From NCBI RefSeq assembly GCF_038502225.1, contig NC_091391.1:2555652-2619651 (forward strand): a DNA stretch of 64,000 nucleotides, written 5' to 3'. Origin of the DNA: Cherax quadricarinatus. Its lineage: Eukaryota > Arthropoda > Malacostraca > Decapoda > Parastacidae. Below are positions 43,501 through 54,863 of this stretch, piece after piece; positions within the stretch are counted from its first letter, which is position 1; each line of letters starts with the position of its first letter. The notes beneath the pieces were generated by a model. It worked only from the letters and a program-made list of their open reading frames with translations, ran no database searches and was not told the origin of the DNA. The position numbers and the translations under genes were made by a program.

Positions 43501-44173
43501 CAGAGAGTGGCTCGTAAACTAACAGGTATTACACATGATGCAGAGTCATCCTGATCAAGTGAAAATGCATAATACTTGCCAATCATGCTTATTCTGCCTT
43601 ATATCTAAAAGCACTGTTAGCACTTTCCCAGAATTTTTGGATTACCCTAAGTAATTTACGCTATGTATAATAACTCTACTTATGTGTACCTGTGAGAGAG
43701 AGACAGCCAAAGTCATTCAGCTGGCCAGACTGCTGAATACATATTACAAGTTCCAGAATCGTTTCTTTACTTAAGGCATAGGTTATGGGACATTCTGGCA
43801 GGATGATACTGCCAGTGGTATAAAAAATGAAAGGGTGTTGCACAAATGTTGCAGAAGGGTTAGGCAAGCCTAACCCTTAGGCTTGCCTAACCCTTAGGCA
43901 TGACCTACTTCCACATTGGACAAATGTGACACCACCTATGACTGCTGCACCTCTCCTGCCTACGGTTTATAAGCTGCTTCTCCGCACATATATGCTGTAT
44001 TCTATTCAAGATTGATGGACTGACCACATCGACTCAAGGTTGAGGAACTGATTACCTCACTCTCCTCCTGTTCTTCATGTTTCTCCTTTGTATGGACTGA
44101 TGAAGCCATTGTGTGGCAAAACGTTTCTTCAGTAAAGATACCCAAGAGTTGCACATGTGTCTAATTTATCAAT

Positions 44174-44314
44174 GAGGGGTGTTGATGTTGCAGTTTTTTA
44201 ATGGTAGTGCAGGCGCACCTCTGGCAAGACAGTGATGGAGTGAATGATGATGAAAGTGTTTCTTCTTTTCTGGGTCACCTGCCTTGGTGGTAAACAGCCA
44301 ATGCATTAAAAAAA
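44174..44314 (+). mobile_element. RTE 3' UTR fragment, right piece
   Basis: Continues the fragment of 37475-37528: gaggggtgttgatgttgcag, acctctggcaagacagtgat, gccttggtggtaaacagcca and an A tail. Confidence 0.88.
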
Positions 44315-44374
44315 AAAATATCCACTAGCATGCTGTGCATTTTGGGCAGACTGATCCTAGTGCTTAAAGACTAC

Positions 44375-45850
44375 TTAACTTTAAACTGTCTAAATGTAGA
44401 TCTACGTTCACTCGCCCAGCGCTCCAAATATTTTGAAAAAAAAAAAAATTAAATGAGGTGGGCATTATTCTACACATTATAAGATAAAAAAAAATCTTAG
44501 GATCAGTACTTACCGAGATATAAGCCCACGAAGTTGGCGCTGGATGCTCAACTAATGGCAACATGGAGTTCTGCTGCTTGCAGAAGTGTTGCCGATTTTT
44601 TTTTTTTTTTTTTAACAAGTTGGCCGTCTCCCACCGAGGCAGGGTGACCCAAAAAAAGAAAGAAAATCCCCAAAAAGAAAAATACTTTCATCATCATTCA
44701 ACACTTTTACCGGGCCGCGGGGGCGTTGACCCCCGTAACTCTCTCCAGGTAAACTCTCTCCAGGTAAACAATCACACATTATCACTGCTTTTGCAGAGGT
44801 ACTCAGAATACAACAGTTTAGAAGCATATACGTATAAAGATACACAACATATCCATAACCACCCACCCAGGGAGGTACTACCATCCTGCCAGGTGAGTGT
44901 AAAACAAAAGCCTGTAATTGTTTTACATGATGGTAGGATTGCTGGTGTCTTTTGTCTGTCTCATAAATATGTAAGATTACAGGCATGTCTTGCTACTTCT
45001 ATTTACACTTAGGTCACACTACACATACATGTACACTTTTATTTATACACACTCATCTGAGTTTTCTTTGATTTTATCTTAATAGTTCTTGGTCTTATTA
45101 CTTTTTCTTTTATATCCATGGGGAAGTGGAATAAGAATCTTTCCTCCATAAGCTATGCGTGTTGTAAAAGTCAACTAAAATGCTGGGAACAATGGGCTAG
45201 TAACCCCTTTTCCTGTAAAGATTACTAAAAAGAATAAGAAGAAGAAAATATTGGTTGCCGATATTCCTTTTTTTCTCATTTTTATATTTATATAACTTTT
45301 ATATTCTGAGAATTACAATTTATGATAGTTGTTGTGATTTCATAGCCAGTCTTTGTTCTGACACTAATATTAGGTACTGAAATAGTACTCAGATTGTCAC
45401 AAACACACCAACAGGTAAACATTTTTACCTGCCTTGGTCATTTACTATTGTATAGAAATATATACAAAGTATTTATAGGTCCCAGCAACGTTTTAGACAC
45501 GCTGGAGTATATATGAAACTCCTTGAAGCATGGTATAAGACTGAGTGTCATTAAACTGCTGACATTGCACCAGTGGTTTGACACATGATGATCGTGCAAT
45601 GCTGCAGGGAACCCCTGGCATTGTTTGTTTTCACTGTTACACATAAACATATCTGTTTGTTTAGCTCTCTCTGCTTATCTGTCTCTGTCTGTCTGTCTGT
45701 CTGCCTGTGTATGTGTCTGTCTTTCTGTCTGCCTGTGAGTGTTTATCTTTCTGTCTGCTTGTCTCTACATCAGAGAGCGACTCATGAGCCAACAGTTATT
45801 ACACAAGATGCAGTCGACTGGAGTCGACTCCAGGCTGAGGAAATTATTAC
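44375..45850 (+). mobile_element. Third copy of the 42.8-43.5 kb piggyBac-like block
   Basis: TTAA 44375, actgtctaaatgtagatcta, then the block order of 42795-43540: gatcagtacttaccgagata, gcaacatggagttctgctgc, and after the insertion 44597-45253 the tgtcacaaacaca, tagacacgctggagtatata, aacccctggcattg and CTGT-tract regions. It is more diverged than arms L and R are from each other. The far terminus is not clear. Confidence 0.65.
44597..45253. mobile_element. RTE insertion with inverted 5' end (twin-priming type)
   Basis: Flanked by GTTGCCGAT at 44588-44596 and 45254-45262. The left half (44597-44855) is the LINE 3' UTR on the minus strand starting with poly-T. The right half (about 44860-45253) is the LINE 5' UTR on the plus strand, from acccagggaggtactaccat to aagaataagaagaag just before the coding start. 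Head and tail therefore face opposite ways with the body missing. A 58-bp piece of CR1-like 3' tail (44713-44771) interrupts the left half. Confidence 0.88.
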
Positions 45851-45985
45851 CTCAAACTCCTCCTCTCCTTAAACCTTTCTGCTCAGTATTAAACTGATGA
45901 AGCCACTGTATGGCAAAACATTTCCTAAATAAAGATTCCCATATGTTGCATAAGCGCCTCAATCTTCAACCAGGGACAGAGTTGA
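45848..45985. mobile_element. Half of a foldback-type element
   Basis: gaagccactgtatggcaaaa, catttcctaaataaagattc and atgttgcataagcgcctcaa are one arm of the foldback family; no inverted partner arm is present. Confidence 0.7.
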
Positions 45986-45989
45986 ACGA

Positions 45990-46090
45990 GTTGGTTAGGT
46001 TTTTTTATTATTTTTATTATCACACTGGCCGATTCCCACCAAGGCAGGGTGGCCCGAAAAAGAAAAACTTTCACCATCATTCACTCCATC
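45990..46090 (-). mobile_element. RTE tail insertion with target duplication
   Basis: Minus-strand tail (actggccgattcccaccaag, tcaccatcattcactccatc) between direct repeats TTAGGTTTT. The uninterrupted host sequence reads on as taggttttgtgttggc. Confidence 0.82.
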
Positions 46091-46444
46091 TTAGGTTTTG
46101 TGTTGGCTTATTTAGGTTAGGGAGATGAGGTGCTTTTTAAGAATAGCTCTAAACTAGTTGGCAGACAGGTAACCTTTCAGTGTTTCGGGCAATGAATCCC
46201 AGATCTTAGGTCCTTTTATGCGCATTGAGTTTTTGCATGGGGAGATTTGGACATGGGGATGTCAGAGTGTTTTTTGTTTTGTCTTTTTCAAAAATATTTC
46301 CTAATTATGTTTTATGTTATTATTTTATTACATACTATGGCTGTGTTATTTCAAGGCATTTTTACCCTAAAAAAAGATATTCGCAGTGTCTTATATATTC
46401 CTTAAATAAAAGATTTTAATTAATATACTATCTGCTTTCAACAG
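46091..46444. other. Unassigned, ends at a candidate splice acceptor
   Basis: AT-rich, not repeated elsewhere in the window. It closes with tatctgctttcaacag, a good acceptor. Confidence 0.35.
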
Positions 46445-46486
46445 GTCTGTCAGAAATTTCTCGACTCTGTAGTAAATCACAAGTGA
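46445..46486 (+). CDS. Candidate terminal coding exon
   Basis: After the acceptor ending at 46444 a phase-0 frame reads VCQKFLDSVVNHK and stops at 46486. Phase 0 agrees with the donor at 9137, so IIKR could be joined to VCQKF, but the intron would be 37 kb and other acceptors exist. In phase 1 the alternative is LSEISRLCSKSQVNL. No homology is recognised; this is a guess based on splice signals alone. Confidence 0.2.
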   Translation, partial: VCQKFLDSVVNHK

Positions 46487-46544
46487 ATTTGTGACCTGAT
46501 GCAAATACGAGTGAATTTTTCAAGAATGTTTCAAGATGTTCCTT

Positions 46545-46890
46545 CACACCTGGTCACTCATATATGAGACTACGTACACCTGTACAACTGGTCGCTCTTG
46601 TATTAGACTATACAACTGGTTGCTCTTGTATTAGACTGTACATCTGGCCACTCATGTATAAGACTATACACCTGGTAACTTGTGTATAAGACTATACAAC
46701 TGGTTACTCATGTATTAAGCTATACACCTGGTTGCTCATGTATAAGACTATACATCTGGCCACTTATGTATAAGACTATACGCCCAGTAACTCATGTATA
46801 AGACTATACATCTGGCCACTTATGTATAAGACTATACACCCAGTAACTCACGTATAAGACTATACATCTGGCCACTCATGTATAAGAATA
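46545..46890. repeat. 28-bp minisatellite, about 12 copies
   Basis: Units contain catgtataagactatacacc and tggtaactc-type ends with 28-bp spacing (for example ctatac at 46692 and 46720). Units are diverged, so the array is older than the 45-bp or 50-bp arrays. Confidence 0.9.
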
Positions 46891-47947
46891 TCCATATCAG
46901 AGGCCTCATGACCTTTTATGATTTTTTTTTTTAGGGTCAGAAACAATACTGTCTCAATTATATTTGAATCTTTTTACACTTAAATGAGTGTTATGCAATA
47001 TTTGAAAACCTCAGAAATTTAAACTTGGATATAATTTCAGTGAATTAATATTTTTTTAATTATATTAACCATCGTAACTGATTTTTATCATACCGTTGAT
47101 GCTCTATGACCCATACGGGTTTAGTACTTTCTTGTGAATACAGCAATACTCAAATAATTATACATTAATTCCTCAACTTACGAACATATTGGGGACCATC
47201 TGTATTGTGTTTAATAATTACACAATAATGATACACAATAATGATATAATAATGACATTATACAAAATACAGATTCTCAACATGTTTGTACCAGAGGACT
47301 TACTGTACTGTAATGTTATAGTGATTTTATTTAAATTTTTAAGATTTGATATTTATTTACAGTAAACTTGCAATATAAGGGACTAAGAGGCAGCGGGTGG
47401 ATTGTAATGGTGATTGTTGAGTTGTTTGGCCATGATTGTAACTGTAATGGTCAGCGCTGTAACCAGAGGACTTTGTTGTTCCTAGATGAGTTGACTTAGC
47501 TGAGTGCATTGTGTATTTGCACAGTCTGTTATATTGAGAGTTTACTGATATCACCAGTGATGTTTGTTGTGTACTTAATTAGCTTCTTAAGAGTCGTCTG
47601 AGTGCCATCATTGTTGCATCGCCACTTGTGGCATAAACCTTTGTAACTGATGCCGACAATTGGTTTAAAAAGATATGTGGGCAAACACTAGGATATGTTT
47701 ACTAACCTGGATTTTGGCCATGGTGGTGCTTTTTCTTTTCCGCTGTGCAATGTCTCAATATATCCTAGTATTTTCTCATATATTTTTCTAAACCACAGAT
47801 ATTTTGGAGAGAAATTTGTCAGTGTATTGAGGTAATTTGTACGCAACCTTCGTACTTGCTGAACTGTTGATATTTTATATGAAATATTTTGATGTGGGCT
47901 TTAAGTAGCTAATAGTGCATTATAAATAATGTGAGAGGAGTGACTAT
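46891..47947. other. No repeat or gene recognised
   Basis: About 1 kb of AT-rich sequence with no match to the window's repeats. It is one of the few candidate single-copy stretches. No convincing splice pair or frame was seen. Confidence 0.4.
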
Positions 47948-48522
47948 GAGGAAGCCTGGTAAGGGAGTGTGTAGTGAGGATGGTCAACCTCTGGCATCAT
48001 CACTAGTCTAGTGAGGGAGTGTGTAGTGACTATAATCAACCTCTGGCATCATCACTAGTCTAGTGAGGGAGTGTGTAGTGAGGATAATCAACCTCTGGCA
48101 TCATCACTAGTCTAGTGAGGGAGTGTGTAGTGAGGATGGTCAACCTCTGGCATCATCACTAGTCTAGTGAGGGAGTGTGTAGTGAGGATGGTCAACCTCT
48201 GGCATCATCACTAGTCTAGTGAGGGAGTGTGTAGTGAGGATAATCAACCTCTGGCATCATCACTAGTCTAGTGAGGGAGTGTGTAGTGAGGATGGTCAAC
48301 CTCTGGCATCATCACTAGTCTAGTGAGGGAGTGTGTAGTGAGGATGGTCAACCTCTGGCATCATCACTAGTCTAGTGAGGGAGTGTGTAGTGAGGATAAT
48401 CAACCTCTGGCATCATCACTAGTCTAGTGAGGGAGTGTGTAGTGAGGATAATCAACCTCTGGCATCATCACTAGTCTAGTGAGGGAGTGTGTAGTGAGGA
48501 TAATCAACCTCTGGCATCATCA
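47948..48522. repeat. 52-bp minisatellite, 11 copies
   Basis: Unit agtctagtgagggagtgtgt, then agtgaggat, aatcaacctctggcatcatc and act, 52 bp (aligned starts at 48005 and 48057). Copies differ mainly in gataatc versus gatggtc, so the array is young. Confidence 0.96.
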
Positions 48523-49178
48523 CAAGGTATGAATTGTCACCACATCCTCTTGACGCTTATAAACATGTTCAAACATGCACTTATTTCCAACCACTGAAGA
48601 TCTAGGGTTAGGTTACATTACTTAAATTTGATTATAAAGCTAAAAGGTTTTATATGGGTAGGGGTATTTGAGGCTGTAATATTACAATTAAAAAGCCTTA
48701 ATTGTATGGCACTTAGTTGATTGTACAACTGTTGTAGAGGATATGTACATAAACTTTTATTGTTTGATCATGCAAAATTTGATCATTCATAAGTTTGGAA
48801 GTTGATATTCCACTGATCTCATACAGACTCCAAATAAAATTAAGGTGCTTTTGAAGCTGTGCCAATTTTCTGTCTTGCTAGTCATTTGTATCTGAAAATG
48901 AATCTCAGGCTTTCAGTATTATATTTTATGCATATATGTCACATTATTTATTTGTTCTTTTAGAACTAGTTACTGAGAAGTTATGTGGATCTCTGAATTT
49001 TTATCTTTTTATTACCTGTTGTATTATTACGTATTGCTTGTGTTTTTTGCCTGTCTGCTGTAACTTAGACTTGCCGTGTGGTCTTTCTTTTAGTTTTAAA
49101 TTATTTTTTTTTTTTGTCAGACTTCCTCTAAACATTGCAGGTGACACCACTCTTTTACTTTACGAAATTCACATTGTG
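48523..49178. other. No repeat or gene recognised
   Basis: Second candidate single-copy stretch. The frame 48936-49181 is hydrophobic but lacks splice or promoter context and runs into the next insertion, so it is not called. Confidence 0.4.
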
Positions 49179-49187
49179 TAGTGCTAA

Positions 49188-50628
49188 TTTTTTTTGCTTT
49201 TTTTTAAACAAACCGGTCGCATCCCACCAAGGCAGGGCGGCCCAAAAAGAAAAACAAAAGTTTCTCTTTTTAAATTTAGTAATATATACAGGAGAAGGGG
49301 TTACTAGGCCCTTGCTCCCAGCATTTTAGTCGCCTCTTACAACACGCATGGCTTACTGAGGAAGAATTCTGTTCCACTTCCCCATGGAGATAAGAGGAAA
49401 TAAACAAGAACAAGAACTAGAAAGAAAACAGAAGAAAACCCAGATGGGTGTGTATATATATGTTTGTACATGTATGTGTAGTGTGACCTAAGTGTAAGTA
49501 GAAGTAGCAAGATGTACCTGAAATCTTGCATGTTTATGAGACAGACAAAAGACATCAGCAATCCTACCATCATGTAAAACAATTACAGGCTTTTGTTTTA
49601 CACTCACTTGGCAGGACGGTAGTACCTCCCTGGGTGGTTGTTGTCTACCAACCTACTACCACAGGACGGTAGTACCTCCCTGGGTGGTTGCTGTCTACCA
49701 ACCTACTACCACAGGATGGTAGTACCTCCCTGGGTGGTTGCTGTCTACCAACCTACTACCACAGGACGGTAGTACCTCCCTGGGTGGTTGTTGTCTACCA
49801 ACCTACTACCACAGGACGGTAGTACCTTCCTGGGCGGTTGCTGTCTACCAACCTACTACCACAGGACAGTAGTACCTCCCTGGGTGGTTGCTGTCTACCA
49901 ACCTACTACCACAGGATGGTAGTACCTCCCTGGGTGGTTGTTGTCTACCAACCTACTACCACAGGACAGTAGTACCTCCCTGGGTGGTTGTTGTCTACCA
50001 ACCTACTACCACAGGATGGTAGTACCTCCCTGGGTGGTTGTTGTCTACCAACCTACTACCACAGGATGGTAGTACCTCCCTGGGTGGTTGCTGTTTACCA
50101 ACCTACTACCACAGGATGGTAGTACCTCCCTGGGTGGTTGCTGTCTACCAACCTACTACCACAGGACGGTAGTACCTCCCTGGGTGGTTGTTGTCTACCA
50201 ACCTACTACCACAGGACGGTAGTACCTTCCTGGGCGGTTGCTGTCTACCAACCTACTACCACAGGACGGTAGTACCTTCCTGGGCGGTTGCTGTCTACCA
50301 ACCTACTACCACAGGACAGTAGTACCTCCCTGGGTGGTTGCTGTCTACCAACCTACTACCACAGGATGGTAGTACCTCCCTGGGTGGTTGTTGTCTACCA
50401 ACCTACTACCACAGGACAGTAGTACCTCCCTGGGTGGTTGTTGTCTACCAACCTACTACCACAGGATGGTAGTACCTCCCTTGGTGGTTGTTGTCTACCA
50501 ACCTACTACCACAGGATGGTTGTTGTCTACCAACCTACTACCACAGGATGGTTGTTGTCTACCAACCTGCTACCACAGGACGGTAGTACCTCCCTGGGTG
50601 GTTGCTGTCTACCAGCCTGCTACCTAGA
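49188..50628 (-). mobile_element. RTE derivative with 20-copy 5' monomer array
   Basis: Flanked by TAGTGCTAA at 49179-49187 and 50629-50637. Minus strand: the 3' tail (ccggtcgcatcccaccaagg) lies at 49205 and the head runs to cacttggcaggacgg near 49617. Instead of the single 50-bp monomer seen in other copies it carries about 20. The duplication encloses the array, so the monomers are part of the element, either inserted as such or expanded in place. Confidence 0.9.
49617..50628. repeat. 50-bp monomer array at the 5' end of the RTE derivative
   Basis: Unit aggacggtagtacctccctg, ggtggttgttgtctaccaac and ctactaccac. The last units before 50580 are shortened to 30 bp (aggatggttgttgtctacc). One monomer of the same sequence is present at the 5' end of the copies at 17730, 20690 and 39065, and a partial one begins the full-length LINE. 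Confidence 0.95.
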
Positions 50629-50924
50629 TAGTGCTAAGTATATATCTTTTTTTTTAATGTATTTTTAAACTAAGTCTGTCTGCAATACATTAATCTATGG
50701 GCTTTTCCACGTGTGTTGATCTCACTTCTGTCACCCATGACTTCTTGGTCCAAGTATGAGCTTTGTCAAGTTCTTCAGTGGAACACACAACACCAACTTG
50801 CATACCTACTCATATTAGGTAAGAATAATTGATTTTTTTGTACAGTTCAGCTTACAGGGTAAGAGCTGTTATCCTTCGTCAACTCATCTCAACTCATCTC
50901 AAAGTCAAGCCCTTTCTAAGATGT

Positions 50925-51095
50925 ACTAATACCCCATGGGATGCTACCCACACCTACCAAACACCCAGGTACTTACATTACTGCTAGGTGAACAGGGACA
51001 CTAGGTGTAAGGAAACATGCCCAGTGTTTCCACTGGTACCGGGGATCCAACCATATGAGCTGAGGGCACTACCAATTAAGCCACAAGATACTTCT
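50925..51095 (-). mobile_element. Diverged SINE head and body
   Basis: gggatgctacccacacctac, acacccaggtacttac and ctgctaggtgaacagggaca match the minus strand of the SINE body, followed by a decayed tRNA-like head (accggggatccaacc). Confidence 0.7.
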
Positions 51096-51253
51096 AACAG
51101 GTGGGGCTTGTTTGGTTAGCGCAGATGATCTTAAGCTTGGCGCTGGTGTCCAGGGTTTTCTTGTTTATCATGCCTCTCATAATAATGCTTAAAGAATTAT
51201 GCTAACTTATTTATGTTGTTTTTGGTAGAATTAACGACAATATGTTACGTGTT

Positions 51254-51512
51254 ATGGGTGTGAGCAAGGAAACATATTGTGAAGGGATTTGGAGAAACCA
51301 GTAGGTTGGATCTGGGTCCTGGAGGTGGCTGGTATGGTACCTTCCCTGTGAAGGAGGGGTTTGGGATATTTGCTGTTTAGAGGGACATCTAAATTTTCAT
51401 ACCTGTGCACCCCTGGCAAGATAGTGATAGTGTAAATGATGGTGAAAGCATTTCTTTTTCAGATCACCCTACTTTGGTGGGAGATAGCCAGCGTGTTTAA
51501 AAAGAATATTAT
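51254..51512 (+). mobile_element. RTE 3' UTR fragment
   Basis: gggtgtgagcaaggaaacat, gggatttggagaaaccagta, gaaggaggggtttgggatat, tggcaagatagtgatagtg and atcaccctactttggtggga in LINE order. Confidence 0.85.
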
Positions 51513-51516
51513 GTTA

Positions 51517-51660
51517 AATGACACGTACACTGCTAATGATAAATGTTTTATTGTGGCGATGTTTTACCCTTCAGGAGCTTTGTCATCTTTTGGCCTGAGT
51601 GCAAGCGAAGAGTGAAACATTATCACAATAAAATTTTTTATTTGTTCATGTGCTATTAAC
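51517..51660. mobile_element. Foldback hairpin, imperfect
   Basis: aatgttttattgtggcgatg and attatcacaataaaattttt face each other around an AGGAGCTTTG centre. It is the same small hairpin type as 61948-62093, more decayed. Confidence 0.65.
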
Positions 51661-51827
51661 CTAACTTGCAGCTAGAACCAGAATTTTGTGTATTTAATTA
51701 TTAATGTAGTTTATAAACAGTAACATGTAATTTAGTTTTATAAAGGGAGTGAGGATTACTCTGTGTAAATGTAAACTGTAAAAATAATGGCTAGCCAGAG
51801 TTAAAATAATGTAGAAGTGGTGGAGAT

Positions 51828-51950
51828 ATGTTGCAGTTCGTGAAGTTTAGTGTAGGCGCACCTCTGGCAAGAAAGTGATGGAATAAATGGTGATGAAAGT
51901 GTTTCTTCCTTTTATATTGGTAGGAAACGGCTGATGTGTTAATAAAAAGA
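51828..51950 (+). mobile_element. RTE tail fragment
   Basis: gttgcagttcgtgaagttta, acctctggcaagaaagtgat, ggtgatgaaagtgtttcttc, taggaaacggctgatgtg: subfamily 2-like 3' end with part of the tail deleted. Confidence 0.8.
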
Positions 51951-52239
51951 ATGTGATGAATAAGTGCACAAATACTGATTAGAACAATGAGAATACAAGG
52001 CTTGCAATTTAGAGATTCAGCCTTACAATGATTTAACGAGATAGTCTAGTCTAGATGACCATTAAATTATTCTTGAGTCTAGAATAATGGACAAAAAAAT
52101 CTAGGATTGTAATTTCAGTGGCAAAATAGTCAGTAAGGAACTTACATCCAGTAGTATTAGACACATTAGCCTTACTGGGAAATAATTGCTCTTCTCCTCA
52201 CTTAGAAATCCATATCAGTGACTTATAATAATATAATAA

Positions 52240-53475
52240 TCTTTAGTGAGGCTCAAGTTAGAGTATGTAGGAAAGAGGGAGATTATTTCCCAGTAAAAGT
52301 AGGCCTTAGACAAGGATGTGTGATGTCACCGTGGTTGTTTAATATATTTATAGATGGGGTTGTAAGAGAAGTAAATGCGAGGGTCTTGGCAAGAGGCATG
52401 GAGTTAAAAGATAAAGAATCACACAAAGTGGGAGTTGTCACAGTTGCTCTTTGCTGATGACACTGTGTTCTTGGGAGATTCTGAAGAGAAGTTGCAGAGA
52501 TTGGTGGATGAATTTGGTAGGGTATGTAAAAGAAGGAAATTAAAAGTGAATACAGGAAAGAGTAAGGTTATGAGGATAACAAAAAGATTAGGTGATGAAA
52601 GATTGGATATCAGATTGGAGGGAGAGAGTATGGAGGAGGTGAATGTATTCAGATATTTGGGAGTGGACGTGTCAGTGGATGGATCTATGAAAGATGAGGT
52701 GAATCATAGAATTGATGAGAGGAAAAGGGTGAGTGGTGCACTTAGGAGTCTGTGGAGACAAAGAACTTTGTCCTTGGAGGCAAAGAGGGGAATGTATGAG
52801 AGTATAGTTTTACCAATGCTCTTATATGGGTGTGAAACGTGGGTGATGAATGTTGCAGCGAGGAGAAGGCTGGAGGCAGTGGAGATGTCATGTCTGAGGG
52901 CAATGTGTGGTGTGAATATAATGCAGAGAATTCGTAGTTTGGAAGTTAGGAGGAGGTGCAGGATTGCCAAAACTGCTGTCCAGAGGGCTGAGGAAGGGTT
53001 GTTGAGGTGGTTCAGACATGTAGAGAGAATGGAGCGAAACAGAATGACTTCAAGAGTGTATCAGTCTGTAGTGGAAGGAAGGCTCGGTAGGGGTCAGCCT
53101 AGGAAAGGTTAGAGGGAGGGGGTAAAGGAGGTTTTGTGTGCGAGGGGCTTAGACTTCTAGCAGGCATGCGTGAGCGTGTTTGATAGGAGTGAATGGAGAC
53201 AAATGGTTTTTAATACTTGACGTGCTGTTGGAGTGTGAGCAAAGTAACATTTATGAAGGGGTTCAGGGAAACTGGCAGGCTGGACTTGAGCCCTGGAGAT
53301 GGGAAGTACAGTGCCTGCACTCTGAAGGATGGGTGTTAATGTTGCAGTTTAAAAACTGTAGTGTAAAGCACCCTTCAGGCAAGACAGTGATGGAGTGAAT
53401 GATGATGAAAGTTTTTCTTTTTCGGGCCACCCTGCCTTGGTGGGAATTGGCCAGTGTGTTAATAAAAAAAAAAAA
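52240..53475 (+). mobile_element. RTE-like LINE subfamily 2, 5'-truncated copy
   Basis: Begins inside the reverse transcriptase (gaggctcaagttagagtatg) and ends in gggccaccctgccttggtgg plus an A tail. Its 3' UTR with gcagtttaaaaactgtagtg differs from LINE copy 1 and defines subfamily 2. Confidence 0.92.
52242..53217 (+). pseudogene. RTE reverse transcriptase C-terminal half, subfamily 2
   Basis: SEAQVRVCRKEGDYFPVKVG leads to motif B (LRQGCVMSPWLFNIFIDGVV), then a frame change between 52435 and 52457 into LLFADDTVFLGDS (motif C, FADD intact). NVFRYLGVDVSVDGSMKDEV, LLYGCETWVMNVAARRRLEA and RAMCGVNIMQRIRSLEVRRR follow. GRGQPRKG ends at a TAG (53112) before the usual last 35 codons, which remain readable downstream with one more stop. 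Endonuclease and motif A are missing by truncation. Confidence 0.9.
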
Positions 53476-53689
53476 AATTATGAAAACTGTGTTAAGAAAA
53501 AATTCATTAATTAAACTGATAGGGTAATGGAAAAATAGGAGTTCCATTCTTAAAGTTACAGAAATACTTTATACAGTACATAAAAATATACGTACTAAAC
53601 TGCTGATTAATAGGCAGCTTGTACAATATTTTACTAGAAACCTGCACTTAGAGGATCCTTTTGACATCTCATGAAATCGTAACACAGTT
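53476..53689. other. No feature recognised
   Basis: AT-rich spacer between the LINE A tail and the next SINE-like block. Confidence 0.4.
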
Positions 53690-54110
53690 GCAAACAAACC
53701 ATGGCACGGGTGGGGTTAGAACCCATGGCAAGTGAGTTGTAAAACTCCAGGCCATTTCATAAGCCACTGGGCCAGCTGGCCACAATGTGATTCATTCAAC
53801 TAGATATATTTATACACCATAGAGAGGTTAGCATTGGCCCCACTGTGGCCACAAATGCAAGCTATTTCAGATGAATCTCCCACCAGCATGGCTGGGACAA
53901 ACTCACTTACCATGGGTTCTAACCCCACCCGTACCATGGTTTATCCTCATGATGACTTTTCAAGTCTATTCTGGAGCACTGTCAATTCACAACTGTTGCG
54001 ATTTGAAAATGGTCGAGGATGAATCACCACCACCTCGTAAGCTTCCTCTCATAAGTGCAGGTTCTTGATTAATTGTTTCAGCCACAGTATTACGACTTAG
54101 TTTATTTTCA
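53690..54110. mobile_element. Inverted SINE-like pair with B-box-like motif
   Basis: gggttagaacccatggcaag at 53714 and its near complement ttaccatgggttctaacccc at 53906 mark two oppositely facing copies. ggttctaacccc resembles a Pol III B-box and gcccagtggctt (complement, 53765) an A-box. The right copy ends tcgtaagcttcctctcataa, shared with 7850. Confidence 0.55.
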
Positions 54111-54689
54111 TACTATTTTCATACTTTTTTTTATCATCTTGGTTGAAGTCATATCTCTCATAATCATTTCATTTTCTTATAACATAATACTCTTGGTTTA
54201 CTTAGTGAATGGTGATAGTGAAGAAAATTAATGGTGTGATATAACAACAAATGTAAACATAAGGAAGGAGAAATACTACAACAGGCCTACTGGCCCATAC
54301 ACAAGTCCTTCTCAAACCCTTAGATATACACAGGTCCTTCTCAAAACCTGTAGATATACAGTCACCTCTGGATAGTACGACATCCCAATGGTTGGGTCTA
54401 GGGATAGCAAAATTTTATTTGCTTTTCTGGCAGTGTGTCCTGAAGCCTGTTTGTCTTTTGTTTTTCACAAAAAAAAATCACTTTACATGATTGTCATTCA
54501 ACATGCAATTTAATTGTGTGTTGCAATCTCATAGTTTTCCATGTAAACTAAAAATGAGTATCTAAATGAAAACTACTGACTAAATTGGATTGACTAAACA
54601 TGTACTCATCTAGTTGTGGTTGCAGGGGTTGAGTCACAGCTCCTGGCCTCATTACCTGCTGCTGTTTATCACCAAAATTCACATTTTAC
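54111..54689. other. Mostly unassigned; one repeat block
   Basis: 54262-54345 is the inverse of 8395-8490. The rest is AT-rich and unmatched. No gene is supported. Confidence 0.4.
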
Positions 54690-54805
54690 AAACTTTATTT
54701 CTACATATAAAGTGGAACACAATATATTATACAATTAGGGTGGCTGACATATATTACTACTTATAGAAAGCCCCTTATTATTCGAAGCATTCTGGGGAGC
54801 TTTAA
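54690..54805 (-). mobile_element. SINE family 2 tail fragment
   Basis: actttatttctacatataaa, ggtggctgacatatattact and cgaagcattctgggg match 4715-4815. Confidence 0.6.
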
Positions 54806-54863
54806 AACTTAGTTATGATTACAAGTTCAGATGCTCTTCGCTTTATGATAGTTCGACTTAAAA

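Noticed and set aside
48936..49181. Hydrophobic 81-codon frame
   Set aside because: AT/TTT-rich sequence gives Leu/Phe-rich frames by chance; no splice signals or repeat-independent support.
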